Shown piece by piece: positions 6,466 to 14,738 of a DNA stretch of 23,208 nt. The stretch spans positions 1-23,208 of the IMG/VR virus record IMGVR_UViG_3300027852_000171, one strand, 5' to 3'. The notes beneath the pieces are model-generated. The model was not told the DNA's origin. It did no database searches and saw only the letters and a list, made by a program, of their open reading frames with translations. The stretch is from a virus. How positions within the stretch are numbered: position 1 is the stretch's first letter; each line of letters opens with the position of its first letter. The translations under genes and the position numbers were made by a program.

Positions 6466-7138
6466 ATTTACCGAAGCAATACCGGAAGATGTAAGGGGAA
6501 GTGAGCATTTAACAGGCATTGAGGATACAGGCGCGCTTGCATCAAAGTTTGTAGAAAAAATGTCGGAACCTACAGATTTCGCAAGTCAGTTACCAGAGGA
6601 TTTGAGAGACAACGAAACGTTTAAAGATATGGACGTTGGTAAATTAGCAACGTCTTATTTAGATATTCAAGGCAAAGTTCCGGTTGTACCGGGCGAGTCT
6701 AAAGAATATAGTTTCGAGTTTCCAGAGAATGTTCCTTTTGATAAGGCTAACCACAATCTCTTTAAAGATTTTGCTTTAGAGATAGGACTCACACAAGACC
6801 AGTTTGGGAAACTTAATGAATTTGACATTAAGCGTATCGGCGGAATTATGGAGTCTTACGAAGCAAAACAGAAAGAGACATGGAAGCAGATTAGACAGGA
6901 CACAGGACTTGAGGAAACCGAGATTGAAAAGAGGATAGAAGCGGTTGGCAAGGCTATGGGTATGGAAAAATTAATGGAACGGCTGGACTTAAAAGCCGAC
7001 CCTGATTTTGTAACCGCCATGCTGACCATTAAGGAAAAAATGTCCGAGGATGTACTCAAGCTGGGTGTACCTACGGGTAAAACAAGACCAAGAGGGCCGG
7101 ACGGTTCACCACGATTAGTGTTTAAAGACATGGACTGA
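6458..7138 (+). CDS. scaffolding-like capsid assembly protein
   Basis: A 226-aa acidic, Glu/Lys/Asp-rich and mostly helical protein directly before the major capsid gene, the standard scaffold position. The middle reads FPENVPFDKANHNLFKDFAL then EIGLTQDQFGKL, followed by a long charged helix (about residues 125-165). This is common in podovirus scaffold or head-assembly proteins. The C-terminus is basic (TGKTRPRGPDGSPRLVF), as expected for a capsid-binding end. ATG 6458 follows AAGGAGG (6445-6451) at ideal distance; longer open frame from 6392 inside the previous gene has no SD. No protease motif is seen. Confidence 0.75.
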   Translation: MSKFTEAIPEDVRGSEHLTGIEDTGALASKFVEKMSEPTDFASQLPEDLRDNETFKDMDVGKLATSYLDIQGKVPVVPGESKEYSFEFPENVPFDKANHNLFKDFALEIGLTQDQFGKLNEFDIKRIGGIMESYEAKQKETWKQIRQDTGLEETEIEKRIEAVGKAMGMEKLMERLDLKADPDFVTAMLTIKEKMSEDVLKLGVPTGKTRPRGPDGSPRLVFKDMD

Positions 7139-7159
7139 AGGCCATAGGAGAATATAACA

Positions 7160-8128
7160 ATGGCAATGGACGTTAATGAACAAAGAATGAGTTTGGTAGA
7201 GGTCATCAAGCGCCACGACCCGGACGGAAACTTAGCGACAATCGCAGAAGTTCTGAACAAACAGAACGATATGGTTGCCGATGCCGTGTGGAGAGAGGCT
7301 AATGATAATTATTCTAACAAAACGGTAAGGCGCTCAAACCTGCCGAGTGGTACATGGAGAAAGTTTAACAAGGGTGTTGATAATTCAGCGAGTGAGACCG
7401 TTGAATTGATTGACGTAATTGGGATCCTTGAAGCACACGCAAAGAATGATGTGGATTTGATTAATTCCTTTAAAGACCCGCAACAGGCCAGGATGGATGA
7501 AGCGATGTCTTTTATCGAGGGTCTTTCTCAGGATATGGCAACGGCGATGCTTTATGGCGATGCTGCTGCTGACCCTGAAAAGTTTACGGGGCTGGCTCCC
7601 AGACTGGATGATATTGCAGCAACCGCAAACGTGATTAATGAGGGCGGCACTGGGAGCGATTTAAGCTCCGCCTTTGTCGTGGATTGGGGGGTTAATACTT
7701 GTTACATGATGTATCCCCGCAACTCTGTTGTAGGTTTAGAGCATATTGACATGGGTAAGGGTCTTGTCAGCGATAGTGATAGCAAAGAGTTCTTAGCCTA
7801 CCGAGATATTTTCAAGTGGAAAGCTGGTATGGTTGTGAAAAACCATAAAAGCATAGGCCGTTTGGCTAATATCGAAACAACCGGAACAAGCAACCTGTTT
7901 GACAAAGACAACCTGATTACCCTTTTGAATAGAATGACTAAAGGCCCAGGTCGTAGAATTTATGTTAATGAAACCGTTATGACTCAAATGGAAATAGCGT
8001 TTAATGACATAACAAATAGGTATTTCACAAAAGAGGACGGTTTGGCTGCTGGCCCGGTATTGTTTTTCAAGGGTGTTCCGGTTCGTCAAATGGACGCTCT
8101 GACAATTACCGAGACAGCTTTAACCTAA
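7160..8128 (+). CDS. major capsid protein
   Basis: A 322-aa shell protein, placed scaffold-capsid-cement. The sequence runs MSLVEVIKRHDPDGNLATIA, then LPSGTWRKFNKGVD, a helical spine with DEAMSFIEGLSQDMATAMLYGD (about 111-132), FTGLAPRLDDI, and a C-terminal domain ending FKGVPVRQMDAL. This is the major-capsid type of BPP-1-like podoviruses (Bbp17 group), which has the HK97 fold. AGGAG lies near 7145-7149, ahead of ATG 7160. There is no sign of an N-terminal pro-domain, which fits a separate scaffold. It is the most abundant virion protein and would need strong translation. Confidence 0.9.
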   Translation: MAMDVNEQRMSLVEVIKRHDPDGNLATIAEVLNKQNDMVADAVWREANDNYSNKTVRRSNLPSGTWRKFNKGVDNSASETVELIDVIGILEAHAKNDVDLINSFKDPQQARMDEAMSFIEGLSQDMATAMLYGDAAADPEKFTGLAPRLDDIAATANVINEGGTGSDLSSAFVVDWGVNTCYMMYPRNSVVGLEHIDMGKGLVSDSDSKEFLAYRDIFKWKAGMVVKNHKSIGRLANIETTGTSNLFDKDNLITLLNRMTKGPGRRIYVNETVMTQMEIAFNDITNRYFTKEDGLAAGPVLFFKGVPVRQMDALTITETALT

Positions 8129-8155
8129 ACCACTAACTCATAAGGAGAAAGAACA

Positions 8156-8575
8156 ATGGCCTTAGATAAAACGTTAGAATTTAGCGATAAACAGGCGCTT
8201 ACTGCTGATGCTATAAGCACTGTTGTCCACGAAAACACCAGGGCTTCTAAAGATGCTTGGGGTAACTCTATTTCAAACCAGATTGGCGGCATGTCGTTTA
8301 ATGTAGCCGTAACGACCACAATGACGGGTTCCGGCTCAGCAACTATCACGTTGCGTACAAAAGCGGATGCAAGTCTTTCATCCGGTGCAACAACTATAGC
8401 AACTATCGTGTTGGCGGCTGCTACTGTTGCAGGAACAAGGAAGTCTGTCATCCTGCCTGCGGGTACGGAAAGGTTAGCTTTTCTTGGAGCTTACATTGAT
8501 GAATCTGCGTCGTCTGCTGTAACTGCCGGTAACGCCAATATCTGGCTTGGACTGAAACAAGAGAAGATAGACTAA
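8156..8575 (+). CDS. capsid cement protein (Bbp16-like)
   Basis: A 139-aa beta-rich protein directly after the capsid gene, with a strong SD (AAGGAG) before ATG 8156. The start MALDKTLEFSDKQALTADAIST, the stretch VAVTTTMTGSGSATITLRT and the ending ANIWLGLKQEKID fit the Bbp16-type cement proteins, which bind the outside of the capsid shell and stabilise it against internal DNA pressure. Length is normal for the family. A hairpin lies 8 nt after its stop, so messages may be protected or trimmed there. Confidence 0.8.
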   Translation: MALDKTLEFSDKQALTADAISTVVHENTRASKDAWGNSISNQIGGMSFNVAVTTTMTGSGSATITLRTKADASLSSGATTIATIVLAAATVAGTRKSVILPAGTERLAFLGAYIDESASSAVTAGNANIWLGLKQEKID

Positions 8576-8582
8576 TAATAAC

Positions 8583-8600
8583 GGGGGCTGCAATGCCCCC
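8583..8600 (+). promoter_or_regulatory. GC hairpin after the cement gene
   Basis: A perfect 6-bp G/C stem GGGGGC (8583-8588) / GCCCCC (8595-8600) with loop TGCAAT. No T-run follows, so read-through is expected. It separates the highly expressed capsid-cement pair from the next gene, whose SD AGGGGG sits at 8611-8616. It may act as an mRNA 3'-end stabiliser or weak attenuator. Confidence 0.4.
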
Positions 8601-8621
8601 ACCGACTTTAAGGGGGTCACA

Positions 8622-9350
8622 ATGTACGAAGCTATACAAGGGAAGGATATTTTTGATGTATTGCAGCCGTTATTGGAAAAAGGATGGTATATCAGCGCAA
8701 AAGATGGGAAAGTTAAGTGTATCAATACAACGACTTGGGATACTCCATGGATATATGTAAATCCGTCACCTGATGCAAGCTGTACTTTTAATGTTAATCT
8801 TTCCGAAACGGCTGGGATCGTGCCAAGATATTGCAGAAATTGTTTTAAAGTAGTTACCAGGCCGAGAACTGTAGCAGAATTAATACAACTATATGAATTA
8901 ATGAGTACTAAGTTTGTAGAGCTTGGTTTATATTGCAAGTGCGGAATTGAACCACGCTCTTATGTTCATGGTAATTATGGCGGATACAATTACAACCAGG
9001 GGTTGAAGCAAGGCGAAGAAAGTTACGAGGTGATCAGAAAACTAATTAATAAAGAGATTGGAGAAGGTGTGGGCGTTATTTTAAAGCGTGGCTGCACCGA
9101 AATGGAATTAAACTTCGGGCCATCAAAGCAATATGTTGTTCCTGATTGGGCTGACGAATTGGAAGATAAAATAATGGAAGTTGTTGAGCTTCCTAAAAAG
9201 AACCCCCCAATGCCGAAATATTTAAAAAACCATATCATCAGAAAATGGTTAGAGTTTGCTTGGGACAGAGGGGATAAGACTTGTTTGGAGCTTAGCGATG
9301 GAATACCAATATTTCCCAATAAAATAGACACATACCACAAGGAGGCATAG
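8622..9350 (+). CDS. Cys-motif phage protein of unknown function
   Basis: A 242-aa protein I cannot assign. Residues 1-45 resemble a small sensor-like beta fold (GWYISAKDGKVKCINTTTWDTPW). A possible zinc site follows: C71-R-N-C74 and C105-K-C107, with H116 nearby. A further conserved-looking part is YGGYNYNQGLKQGEESYEV (118-137) then ILKRGCTEME (153-162), and the C-terminus is Trp/Lys-rich and helical. SD AGGGGG precedes ATG 8622. Its place among decoration genes suggests a virion or assembly role, but a zinc-bearing enzyme or regulator is possible. Start and frame are secure, function is not. Confidence 0.8.
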   Translation: MYEAIQGKDIFDVLQPLLEKGWYISAKDGKVKCINTTTWDTPWIYVNPSPDASCTFNVNLSETAGIVPRYCRNCFKVVTRPRTVAELIQLYELMSTKFVELGLYCKCGIEPRSYVHGNYGGYNYNQGLKQGEESYEVIRKLINKEIGEGVGVILKRGCTEMELNFGPSKQYVVPDWADELEDKIMEVVELPKKNPPMPKYLKNHIIRKWLEFAWDRGDKTCLELSDGIPIFPNKIDTYHKEA

Positions 9351-9351
9351 T

Positions 9352-9717
9352 ATGACATTAGCAAAAGAAGGTGAATACACAGCGATAAGGGATTGTTATT
9401 ATTCAGACGGTGTTTATAGGCATAAATTTTATAAAGTGGGCGAGTTTTTGCTTTCCGGCTGGATACCGGACGCAAACGGCTGCACTCACTTTGCGCGCAC
9501 TGTGGATGCAAAAAAGATTATCAGGGCCGGAACTGCTGAGCAAAAGGCTTTAACATCTGGGGATGATAACCGAAGTACTGAGGAAATAAGAAATTTGCTT
9601 ACAGAATTTATGAAAGTTCCTATGAGTTGGACACGCAAGAAAATGTGGGGCGAATTGGTAAAGCGGGAAACCGCTGTGGCTAAAGACGCTCAGACGAATC
9701 CGAAGGAGAAAAAATAA
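9352..9717 (+). CDS. hypothetical phage head-region protein
   Basis: A 121-aa protein. The N-terminal half is beta-like with AIRDCYYSDGVYRHKFYKVG and GWIPDANGCTHFAR, a short form seen in small phage structural proteins. The C-terminal half is charged and helical (STEEIRNLLTEF, then SWTRKKMWGELVK), ending in a Lys-rich tail. GGAGG is well placed before ATG 9352. It overlaps the next gene by one base (TAATG). I do not recognise a specific family; a head-completion or minor virion role is inferred from position. Confidence 0.75.
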   Translation: MTLAKEGEYTAIRDCYYSDGVYRHKFYKVGEFLLSGWIPDANGCTHFARTVDAKKIIRAGTAEQKALTSGDDNRSTEEIRNLLTEFMKVPMSWTRKKMWGELVKRETAVAKDAQTNPKEKK

Positions 9718-9992
9718 TGGAATACACGGCAAGTGGAACCGTAAGCGCAGGGCCGGTAACGCTAAAATATGTTCAGGTTATTACAGATGGAACTAACGAT
9801 GCTGTTGTAATCGGTTATAATAAACCGACATCATCGGGCATCGCAGCCGGGAATAAGGTGTTTGAGTTTACGGTTGTTGGCGCAAATAATTACGGTGGCG
9901 GTGCAGTTGGTGGGCGTGAGGGTGTAAGATGTGATGAAGGTTTATATGTGACTGTCTCCGAAAACGGAGCATCTTTCATTCCTGACTGTTAA
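9717..9992 (+). CDS. small decoration-like beta protein
   Basis: A 91-aa Gly/Val/Thr-rich beta protein with no helix evident. The order SAGPVTLKYVQVITDGTNDAVVIGY, then EFTVVGANNYGGG, and an end GLYVTVSENGASFIP resembles small phage beta-sandwich proteins repeated near capsid genes. No signal peptide. The start overlaps the previous stop, so translation is coupled. It is the last gene before a structured 96-nt gap. A capsid-surface role is likely but unproven. Confidence 0.7.
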   Translation: MEYTASGTVSAGPVTLKYVQVITDGTNDAVVIGYNKPTSSGIAAGNKVFEFTVVGANNYGGGAVGGREGVRCDEGLYVTVSENGASFIPDC

Positions 9993-10004
9993 TAGGCATT
10001 TCGT

Positions 10005-10031
10005 GAGGTCTACGGAATGCATTTAGACCTC
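10005..10031 (+). promoter_or_regulatory. hairpin 1 between head and tail genes
   Basis: A perfect 8-bp stem GAGGTCTA (10005-10012) / TAGACCTC (10024-10031) with an 11-nt loop. An alternative GCATT/AATGC pairing (9996-10000 with 10016-10020) overlaps it. There is no T-run. It sits 12 nt after the decoration-like gene and directly before a second, stronger hairpin. Confidence 0.45.
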
Positions 10032-10038
10032 CTTGAAC

Positions 10039-10075
10039 TGTGGGCCGGGAACAAATTGTAGCTTTCCGGCCCACA
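10039..10075 (+). promoter_or_regulatory. hairpin 2, strong stem before the gp11-like gene
   Basis: A 13-bp stem (one G-U pair) with a perfect ten-pair core TGTGGGCCGG / CCGGCCCACA and an 11-nt loop. It stops a few bases before the next SD (AAGGA, 10077-10081). Without a T-run it is not a standard terminator; RNA processing, message stability or attenuation at the head-to-tail boundary are the likely roles. Confidence 0.55.
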
Positions 10076-10088
10076 TAAGGACTAAATC

Positions 10089-10955
10089 ATGGCAATTACA
10101 ACTGTCGAAGGCATATGCAACCTTGCAATGCATCGCTTAGGCGCTGAAAAAGTAACAGACGTAACCGGGAGTCCATCATCTGCTGAAGAAATAGCTTGTA
10201 GCGATATATACGAACAGACCAGAGACGAAATGTTGCAGGGCATGTTTTCAGTTACGGAAATTGGGGATTATAATTGGCAATTTGCTAAAAGACATCTTCA
10301 GCTAAACAAAGCTGCCGGGTATGACGAATCAGACTATGACGAAATAGTCATCACTGGTATCTCCCAGGCTGATCCGGCTGTGATCACGGCTGCGAGTCAT
10401 GGTTTCTCAGACGGTTGGCAGGTTTATATTGATGATGTTTCTGGCATGACAGAGATAAACGGGTTGTATGTGAGGGTTGCGAATGGGGCGGCTAATACGT
10501 TTGAGTGCTATGGTATTGATACTACTAAGTTTACTGCCTATACTTCTGGCGGTACGGTTATACGAAAAGAGCCTTTGTCTGATTACCAACAGGGTTATGC
10601 ATATGAAGTGCCTGCCGACTTTCTTAAAATCGTTACAATGGAAGAAAAATCGCAATATGAGTTAATCGGTTCTGGTAATTCTGCAAGAATCTTGAGTACC
10701 TATGAAAATCCTATCCTTATCTATATTGCACAAGTAACAACAGTTACAGAATTTACAATTGGGTTTATCAGGGCTTTAGCTGGACGCATAGCCTATGAAC
10801 TTGCACCTTCCATATCCCCGAAGAATGTTGAAACAGTTTATAAACAATACACTGTGGATGTCCACGATGCTATTGAGTCAGACTCAAAGAGTGTAACTCC
10901 TGGTAGCCTGATAAAGGAAGATAATCGATATGTTGATGAGGGGGGCTGGGGTTGA
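10089..10955 (+). CDS. tail tubular protein A-like (T7 gp11) with FCCH-like insert
   Basis: A 288-aa tail adaptor that sits under the portal. The N-terminus GICNLAMHRLGAEKVTDV, then RDEMLQ and YNWQFAKRHLQL (61-72), and the later QGYAYEVPADFLKIV (168-182) are the usual gp11-type signatures. Between them about residues 86-159 form an extra beta domain, ITGISQADPAVITAASHGFS to TAYTSGGTVI. This resembles the FCCH-like domain, a small repeat found in many phage tail proteins. Thus the core is interrupted by a likely surface-exposed module. The SD AAGGA precedes ATG 10089. Its TGA stop overlaps the TTG start of the next gene. Confidence 0.85.
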   Translation: MAITTVEGICNLAMHRLGAEKVTDVTGSPSSAEEIACSDIYEQTRDEMLQGMFSVTEIGDYNWQFAKRHLQLNKAAGYDESDYDEIVITGISQADPAVITAASHGFSDGWQVYIDDVSGMTEINGLYVRVANGAANTFECYGIDTTKFTAYTSGGTVIRKEPLSDYQQGYAYEVPADFLKIVTMEEKSQYELIGSGNSARILSTYENPILIYIAQVTTVTEFTIGFIRALAGRIAYELAPSISPKNVETVYKQYTVDVHDAIESDSKSVTPGSLIKEDNRYVDEGGWG

Positions 10956-13900
10956 GTAGATATAACTTTATAAAAACCTCTTTTAATGCTGGTGAATTTT
11001 CACCTAGTATATACGGCCGTACAGACTTGGAAAAGTATAATAACGGCTGTATAACCATGAAGAACTTCATCCCGATTCCGCAAGGGGGCGCAACCCGCCG
11101 TCCCGGGTTTGAGTTTATCGCCGAAGCAAAAAATGATAATGAAAAAGTCCGCCTTATTCCCTTCCAGTTTTCCGATGAGCAATCCTATATAGTTGAGTGC
11201 GGTGCTGGCTATAATCGATACTATAAAGACGGTGGTCAAATCATCACGCCTGACAGCTATTCCAAGCTACTTTTACACATGAACGGCGCTGATGCTTCAA
11301 CAGCTTTCGCAAACGAAGGCGCAGGCTTTATGAGAGCCACAACGATAGCCTTTGTAGACGGTGGCGCGGGAGCAGACACTATTACCGATTCAGGGAGTGG
11401 TTTTGTAACGGCTAACATGGCGGTTGGTTCAATTACGGTAGCTGGTTCGACAAGTAATGATGGTACTTACGCTGTTACTGTCGTTGCTGCCGGAACCTTA
11501 ACTTTAGCAACAGGAGTTCTCACGGCTGAAGCCGCAGGGGATAATGTCTCTATTACCATGCATCCTGTTACAGCTAACGGTAATACTCAGGTTGATACCG
11601 CCGAAAAGAAGTTCGGTACAGGGGCAGGATTATTTGACGGTACAGGCGATTATTTAAGTCTTCCTGATAGTGCTGATTGGAATTTTGGGTCTGATAGATT
11701 TACTATTGATTTAAACATTCGGTTTTCCACCATTTCTGGGATTAGCACTTTGTGGTATCAATCTGACACCACGGGTAGTGACTTAATCTGGTTGTATGTT
11801 GATCATTTGGGTAACACTATAAACCTTAGAGTGGTTGATGCTGGGGTTACAATAATAAATATGTCAGAATCATGGAGCCCATCTGTAAACACCTGGTATC
11901 ACATAGCATTGATTAGAGGGTGGGGCAACCAGGATAACGATTGGGGTTTTTCTGTTGACGGCACTATTCTCGGCACAGCGACCACAGACACAACATCAAT
12001 GGCAGACCATGACGGTAGTATCAACGTGGGTGGCATTGCTGGGGGGAAACTATTCGATTTTAGCGAGGAAAACCATGTGGCTTCCGCTAATGGAAATGCT
12101 GAAATATCTGTAGCGCAATCTAAGTGGGGCGATGCCGCAATGTATTTTGACGGCAGTGGAGATTATTACAGTTTTCCAGATTCTGACGATTGGGATGTTT
12201 TTTCTTCTGGCCTATCAAATGTTACAATAGATTTATGGGTAAAGCATGACGATCATGTCGGGGCAGAAGGTTATGTCGGCCAAGCTTATACATCTGATGA
12301 TTTTTGGAATCTTGAGCATATTCATGGCATAGGATTGCGCTGGATTTTAGGTGTCAATGCAAATTTTGTTATTATATCCGGGGGTGAAATTACTGATACC
12401 GATTGGCATCACGTTGTGGCTGTTCGAGTAGGCGATGAATACGGGTTGTATTTAGACGGCGTGCAGGTAGCTTATACGCAAGACGCTACAACGCACGAAG
12501 GCTGGCCGTATCCTTTTACGGTGGGAACCACACGCCTTGGGTCAGCAGCACTGACAGGATATATAGACGAATTACACCTTACTTATACAAACTTATTTAG
12601 TGCAAGCCCTAATGTCGGGCTGACAGACACCATTACTGTCCCTACCGAGGCGCATGTTCCTATTGGCGGCACGAAATTATTATTACATTGTGACGAACAT
12701 AACCTTGATGGCCACATAGACGAATTTAGAGTATCAAAAGGCGTTGCTCGATGGACTGCCGCTTTTACCCCTCCAACAAGAGCCTACCCGTTAGACACTA
12801 ACGATGGAGCTGTTTATGAATCTTCAAGTACTGGGATATTAGAATCAGAGCTTGATTATCTAAAATGGGCGCAGTCTTACGATACATTATATATTGTTCA
12901 TAAAGATCAGGCCCCCATGAAACTGACAAGGGCGGATCACGATGATTGGCTGCTTACGGATGTGTCTTTCACAGCCACACCCGCGGATTGGGGAAGCGGT
13001 AACGGCTACCCTAGAGCGATTATATTTCACCAGGACAGATTAGTTTTAGCCGGTTCTCCTGGCTATCCTCCCCGGTTTTGGTTTTCCAAAACAAGTGATT
13101 ACGAGAACATGACCACAGGTACTGGTGATGATGATGGTTTTACGATTACGCTGTTATCCGGCAGTGTGGATATGATATATTGGCTGGAAAGCCAAAGGCG
13201 GTTAGTAGCTGGTTCAAATAGCGGTGAATGGTGGTTGTCAGGTGACGGGAATGACTTAATTATCATTCCAACATCAAAACAAGCTCAGAACGATACAAAG
13301 CATGGATCAATAGAAGTTCAACCCGTTAATATTGGGAATACGCTCTTATTAGCTCAACAACCGGGTACGAAACTCAGAGAAATGTCCTATGATTATGACA
13401 CAGACAGCTATGCAAGTAACGATATAACGATTTTAGCAGATCATATCTTAAAGGGCTATTCTTTAAAACAAATGGCCTACCAACAAACTCCTTATCAGAT
13501 AGTATGGGTTTTAAGGTCTGATGGCACGCTTTTTGCGCTTACCTACATGAAAGAACACCAGGTTGTGGGTTGGTCTGAAATCGAAACAGACGGTACGGTT
13601 ATAAGCATTGCGACTATCCCTGGGGATCCTGAAGATGAACTTTGGATAGCAGTCGAAAGAAAAATAGCTGGTTCGCCGGAAGATCTGTTGCCCACCAAAA
13701 TTTGCATTGAGCGATTAAAAAATTTTGCGTTTGCTTCGCTGCAAGATGCTTTTATGGTGGATTCAGGGTTGACATATGATGGTGCTGCGGTTACTTCAAT
13801 AAGTGGACTTGACCATTTAGAAGGTGAAACGGTTGATGTTTTAGCTGATGGAGTTGTGGGGTCTTATACGGTTTCAAGCGGTGCTATTACACTTTCAACG

Positions 13901-14233
13901 GCTGCGTCTTTGGTTCATATCGGTATACCTTATAATTCCGATTTACAAACAATGTATGTTGATATTCCCCTGGAAACTGGTAGCTCAATGTTTATGAAAA
14001 AGCGTATTCCGACTGTTAATTTCAGAGTCAGGAATAGTGCAGGCGGAAAATACGGTAAAGACTCAAGCACCCTTGTTGACCTTATGGATGAAACGTCTTT
14101 ATATAGTGGTGATTTAACTAATAAAAGCGTTAATATGGGCTGGACACGAAACGCAAGCATTTATATAAGGCAAGACGATCCCTTACCTTTAACCATAGAT
14201 TCAATGGTGATGGAGGTGGAAGTTGGCAGGTGA
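10952..14233 (+). CDS. tail tubular protein B-like nozzle (T7 gp12) with LamG insertion
   Basis: A 1093-aa nozzle protein. Core signatures: SFNAGEFSPSIYGRTDLEKY (10-29), PQGGATRRPGFEFIAE (43-58) and LKWAQSYDTLYIVH (637-650), followed by FHQDRLVLAG. About residues 98-616 are an insertion carrying LamG (concanavalin-like) modules and, near 129-203, a small beta domain. Two modules share FDGTGDYLSLPDSADW (228-243) and FDGSGDYYSFPDSDDW (399-414). The insertion explains the excess length over T7 gp12 and probably displays a sugar-binding surface on the tail. The TTG start at 10952 is chosen because the conserved N-terminal motif begins 10 residues later and no suitable ATG precedes it. The purine run at 10938-10946 may serve as SD. 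Confidence 0.88.
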   Translation: MSRYNFIKTSFNAGEFSPSIYGRTDLEKYNNGCITMKNFIPIPQGGATRRPGFEFIAEAKNDNEKVRLIPFQFSDEQSYIVECGAGYNRYYKDGGQIITPDSYSKLLLHMNGADASTAFANEGAGFMRATTIAFVDGGAGADTITDSGSGFVTANMAVGSITVAGSTSNDGTYAVTVVAAGTLTLATGVLTAEAAGDNVSITMHPVTANGNTQVDTAEKKFGTGAGLFDGTGDYLSLPDSADWNFGSDRFTIDLNIRFSTISGISTLWYQSDTTGSDLIWLYVDHLGNTINLRVVDAGVTIINMSESWSPSVNTWYHIALIRGWGNQDNDWGFSVDGTILGTATTDTTSMADHDGSINVGGIAGGKLFDFSEENHVASANGNAEISVAQSKWGDAAMYFDGSGDYYSFPDSDDWDVFSSGLSNVTIDLWVKHDDHVGAEGYVGQAYTSDDFWNLEHIHGIGLRWILGVNANFVIISGGEITDTDWHHVVAVRVGDEYGLYLDGVQVAYTQDATTHEGWPYPFTVGTTRLGSAALTGYIDELHLTYTNLFSASPNVGLTDTITVPTEAHVPIGGTKLLLHCDEHNLDGHIDEFRVSKGVARWTAAFTPPTRAYPLDTNDGAVYESSSTGILESELDYLKWAQSYDTLYIVHKDQAPMKLTRADHDDWLLTDVSFTATPADWGSGNGYPRAIIFHQDRLVLAGSPGYPPRFWFSKTSDYENMTTGTGDDDGFTITLLSGSVDMIYWLESQRRLVAGSNSGEWWLSGDGNDLIIIPTSKQAQNDTKHGSIEVQPVNIGNTLLLAQQPGTKLREMSYDYDTDSYASNDITILADHILKGYSLKQMAYQQTPYQIVWVLRSDGTLFALTYMKEHQVVGWSEIETDGTVISIATIPGDPEDELWIAVERKIAGSPEDLLPTKICIERLKNFAFASLQDAFMVDSGLTYDGAAVTSISGLDHLEGETVDVLADGVVGSYTVSSGAITLSTAASLVHIGIPYNSDLQTMYVDIPLETGSSMFMKKRIPTVNFRVRNSAGGKYGKDSSTLVDLMDETSLYSGDLTNKSVNMGWTRNASIYIRQDDPLPLTIDSMVMEVEVGR

Positions 14234-14738
14234 CTTTAATTACGGCAATGCGATGCAGATTGGCGGGGGTTTTCTTTCTGCCGGGGCTGATTGGTATTCA
14301 GCTATTACAGCTCTTAAGACATCAAAATACGCTGCGGATATTCTCAAATACCAGGCAAGCTATATTGATGCTGTAACAGAGTTAGAAGTTGCCAAAAAGA
14401 AAAGAGAACTAAAAAAAGTTATCGGTTCCCAAAGAGTAAGGACTGCTGCGGCAAATATTATGCCTGACGTTGGAACGCCCATGGAATTACAGGTTGAAAG
14501 TGAGATTTTAAACGAAATTGATATTGCCTTAATAAGAATATCAGGAAGTATGCAAAAGGTGGGTATGCAGGCGCAGGCGTATGAGAAAGAAATAGCTGGA
14601 TATGGGCAGGCAGCACAGCATTTTGGGAGAGCCGCCGGGACATTAACAAATTCTATGATAACGCAGCTGAAACGCAATCCGGAAACAACTACAAGACCCC
14701 AGAATATACAAGGTGGCGATTGGAGGAAAAACCCATAA
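14223..14738 (+). CDS. internal virion protein B-like (T7 gp14 position)
   Basis: A 171-aa helical protein. A Gly/Ala-rich hydrophobic start (MQIGGGFLSAGADWYSAITA) is followed by Ala/Lys-rich helices and a GSQRVRTAAANI...GTPMELQVESE segment (about 68-94), a common pattern in podoviral gp14-like ejection proteins. It would be stored in the head and ejected to help build the channel across the envelope. GGAGG at 14212-14216 is six bases from a TTG at 14223; an ATG at 14253 has no such site, so TTG is preferred. It overlaps the nozzle gene by 11 nt and ends overlapping the next ATG. Confidence 0.7.
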   Translation: MAGDFNYGNAMQIGGGFLSAGADWYSAITALKTSKYAADILKYQASYIDAVTELEVAKKKRELKKVIGSQRVRTAAANIMPDVGTPMELQVESEILNEIDIALIRISGSMQKVGMQAQAYEKEIAGYGQAAQHFGRAAGTLTNSMITQLKRNPETTTRPQNIQGGDWRKNP

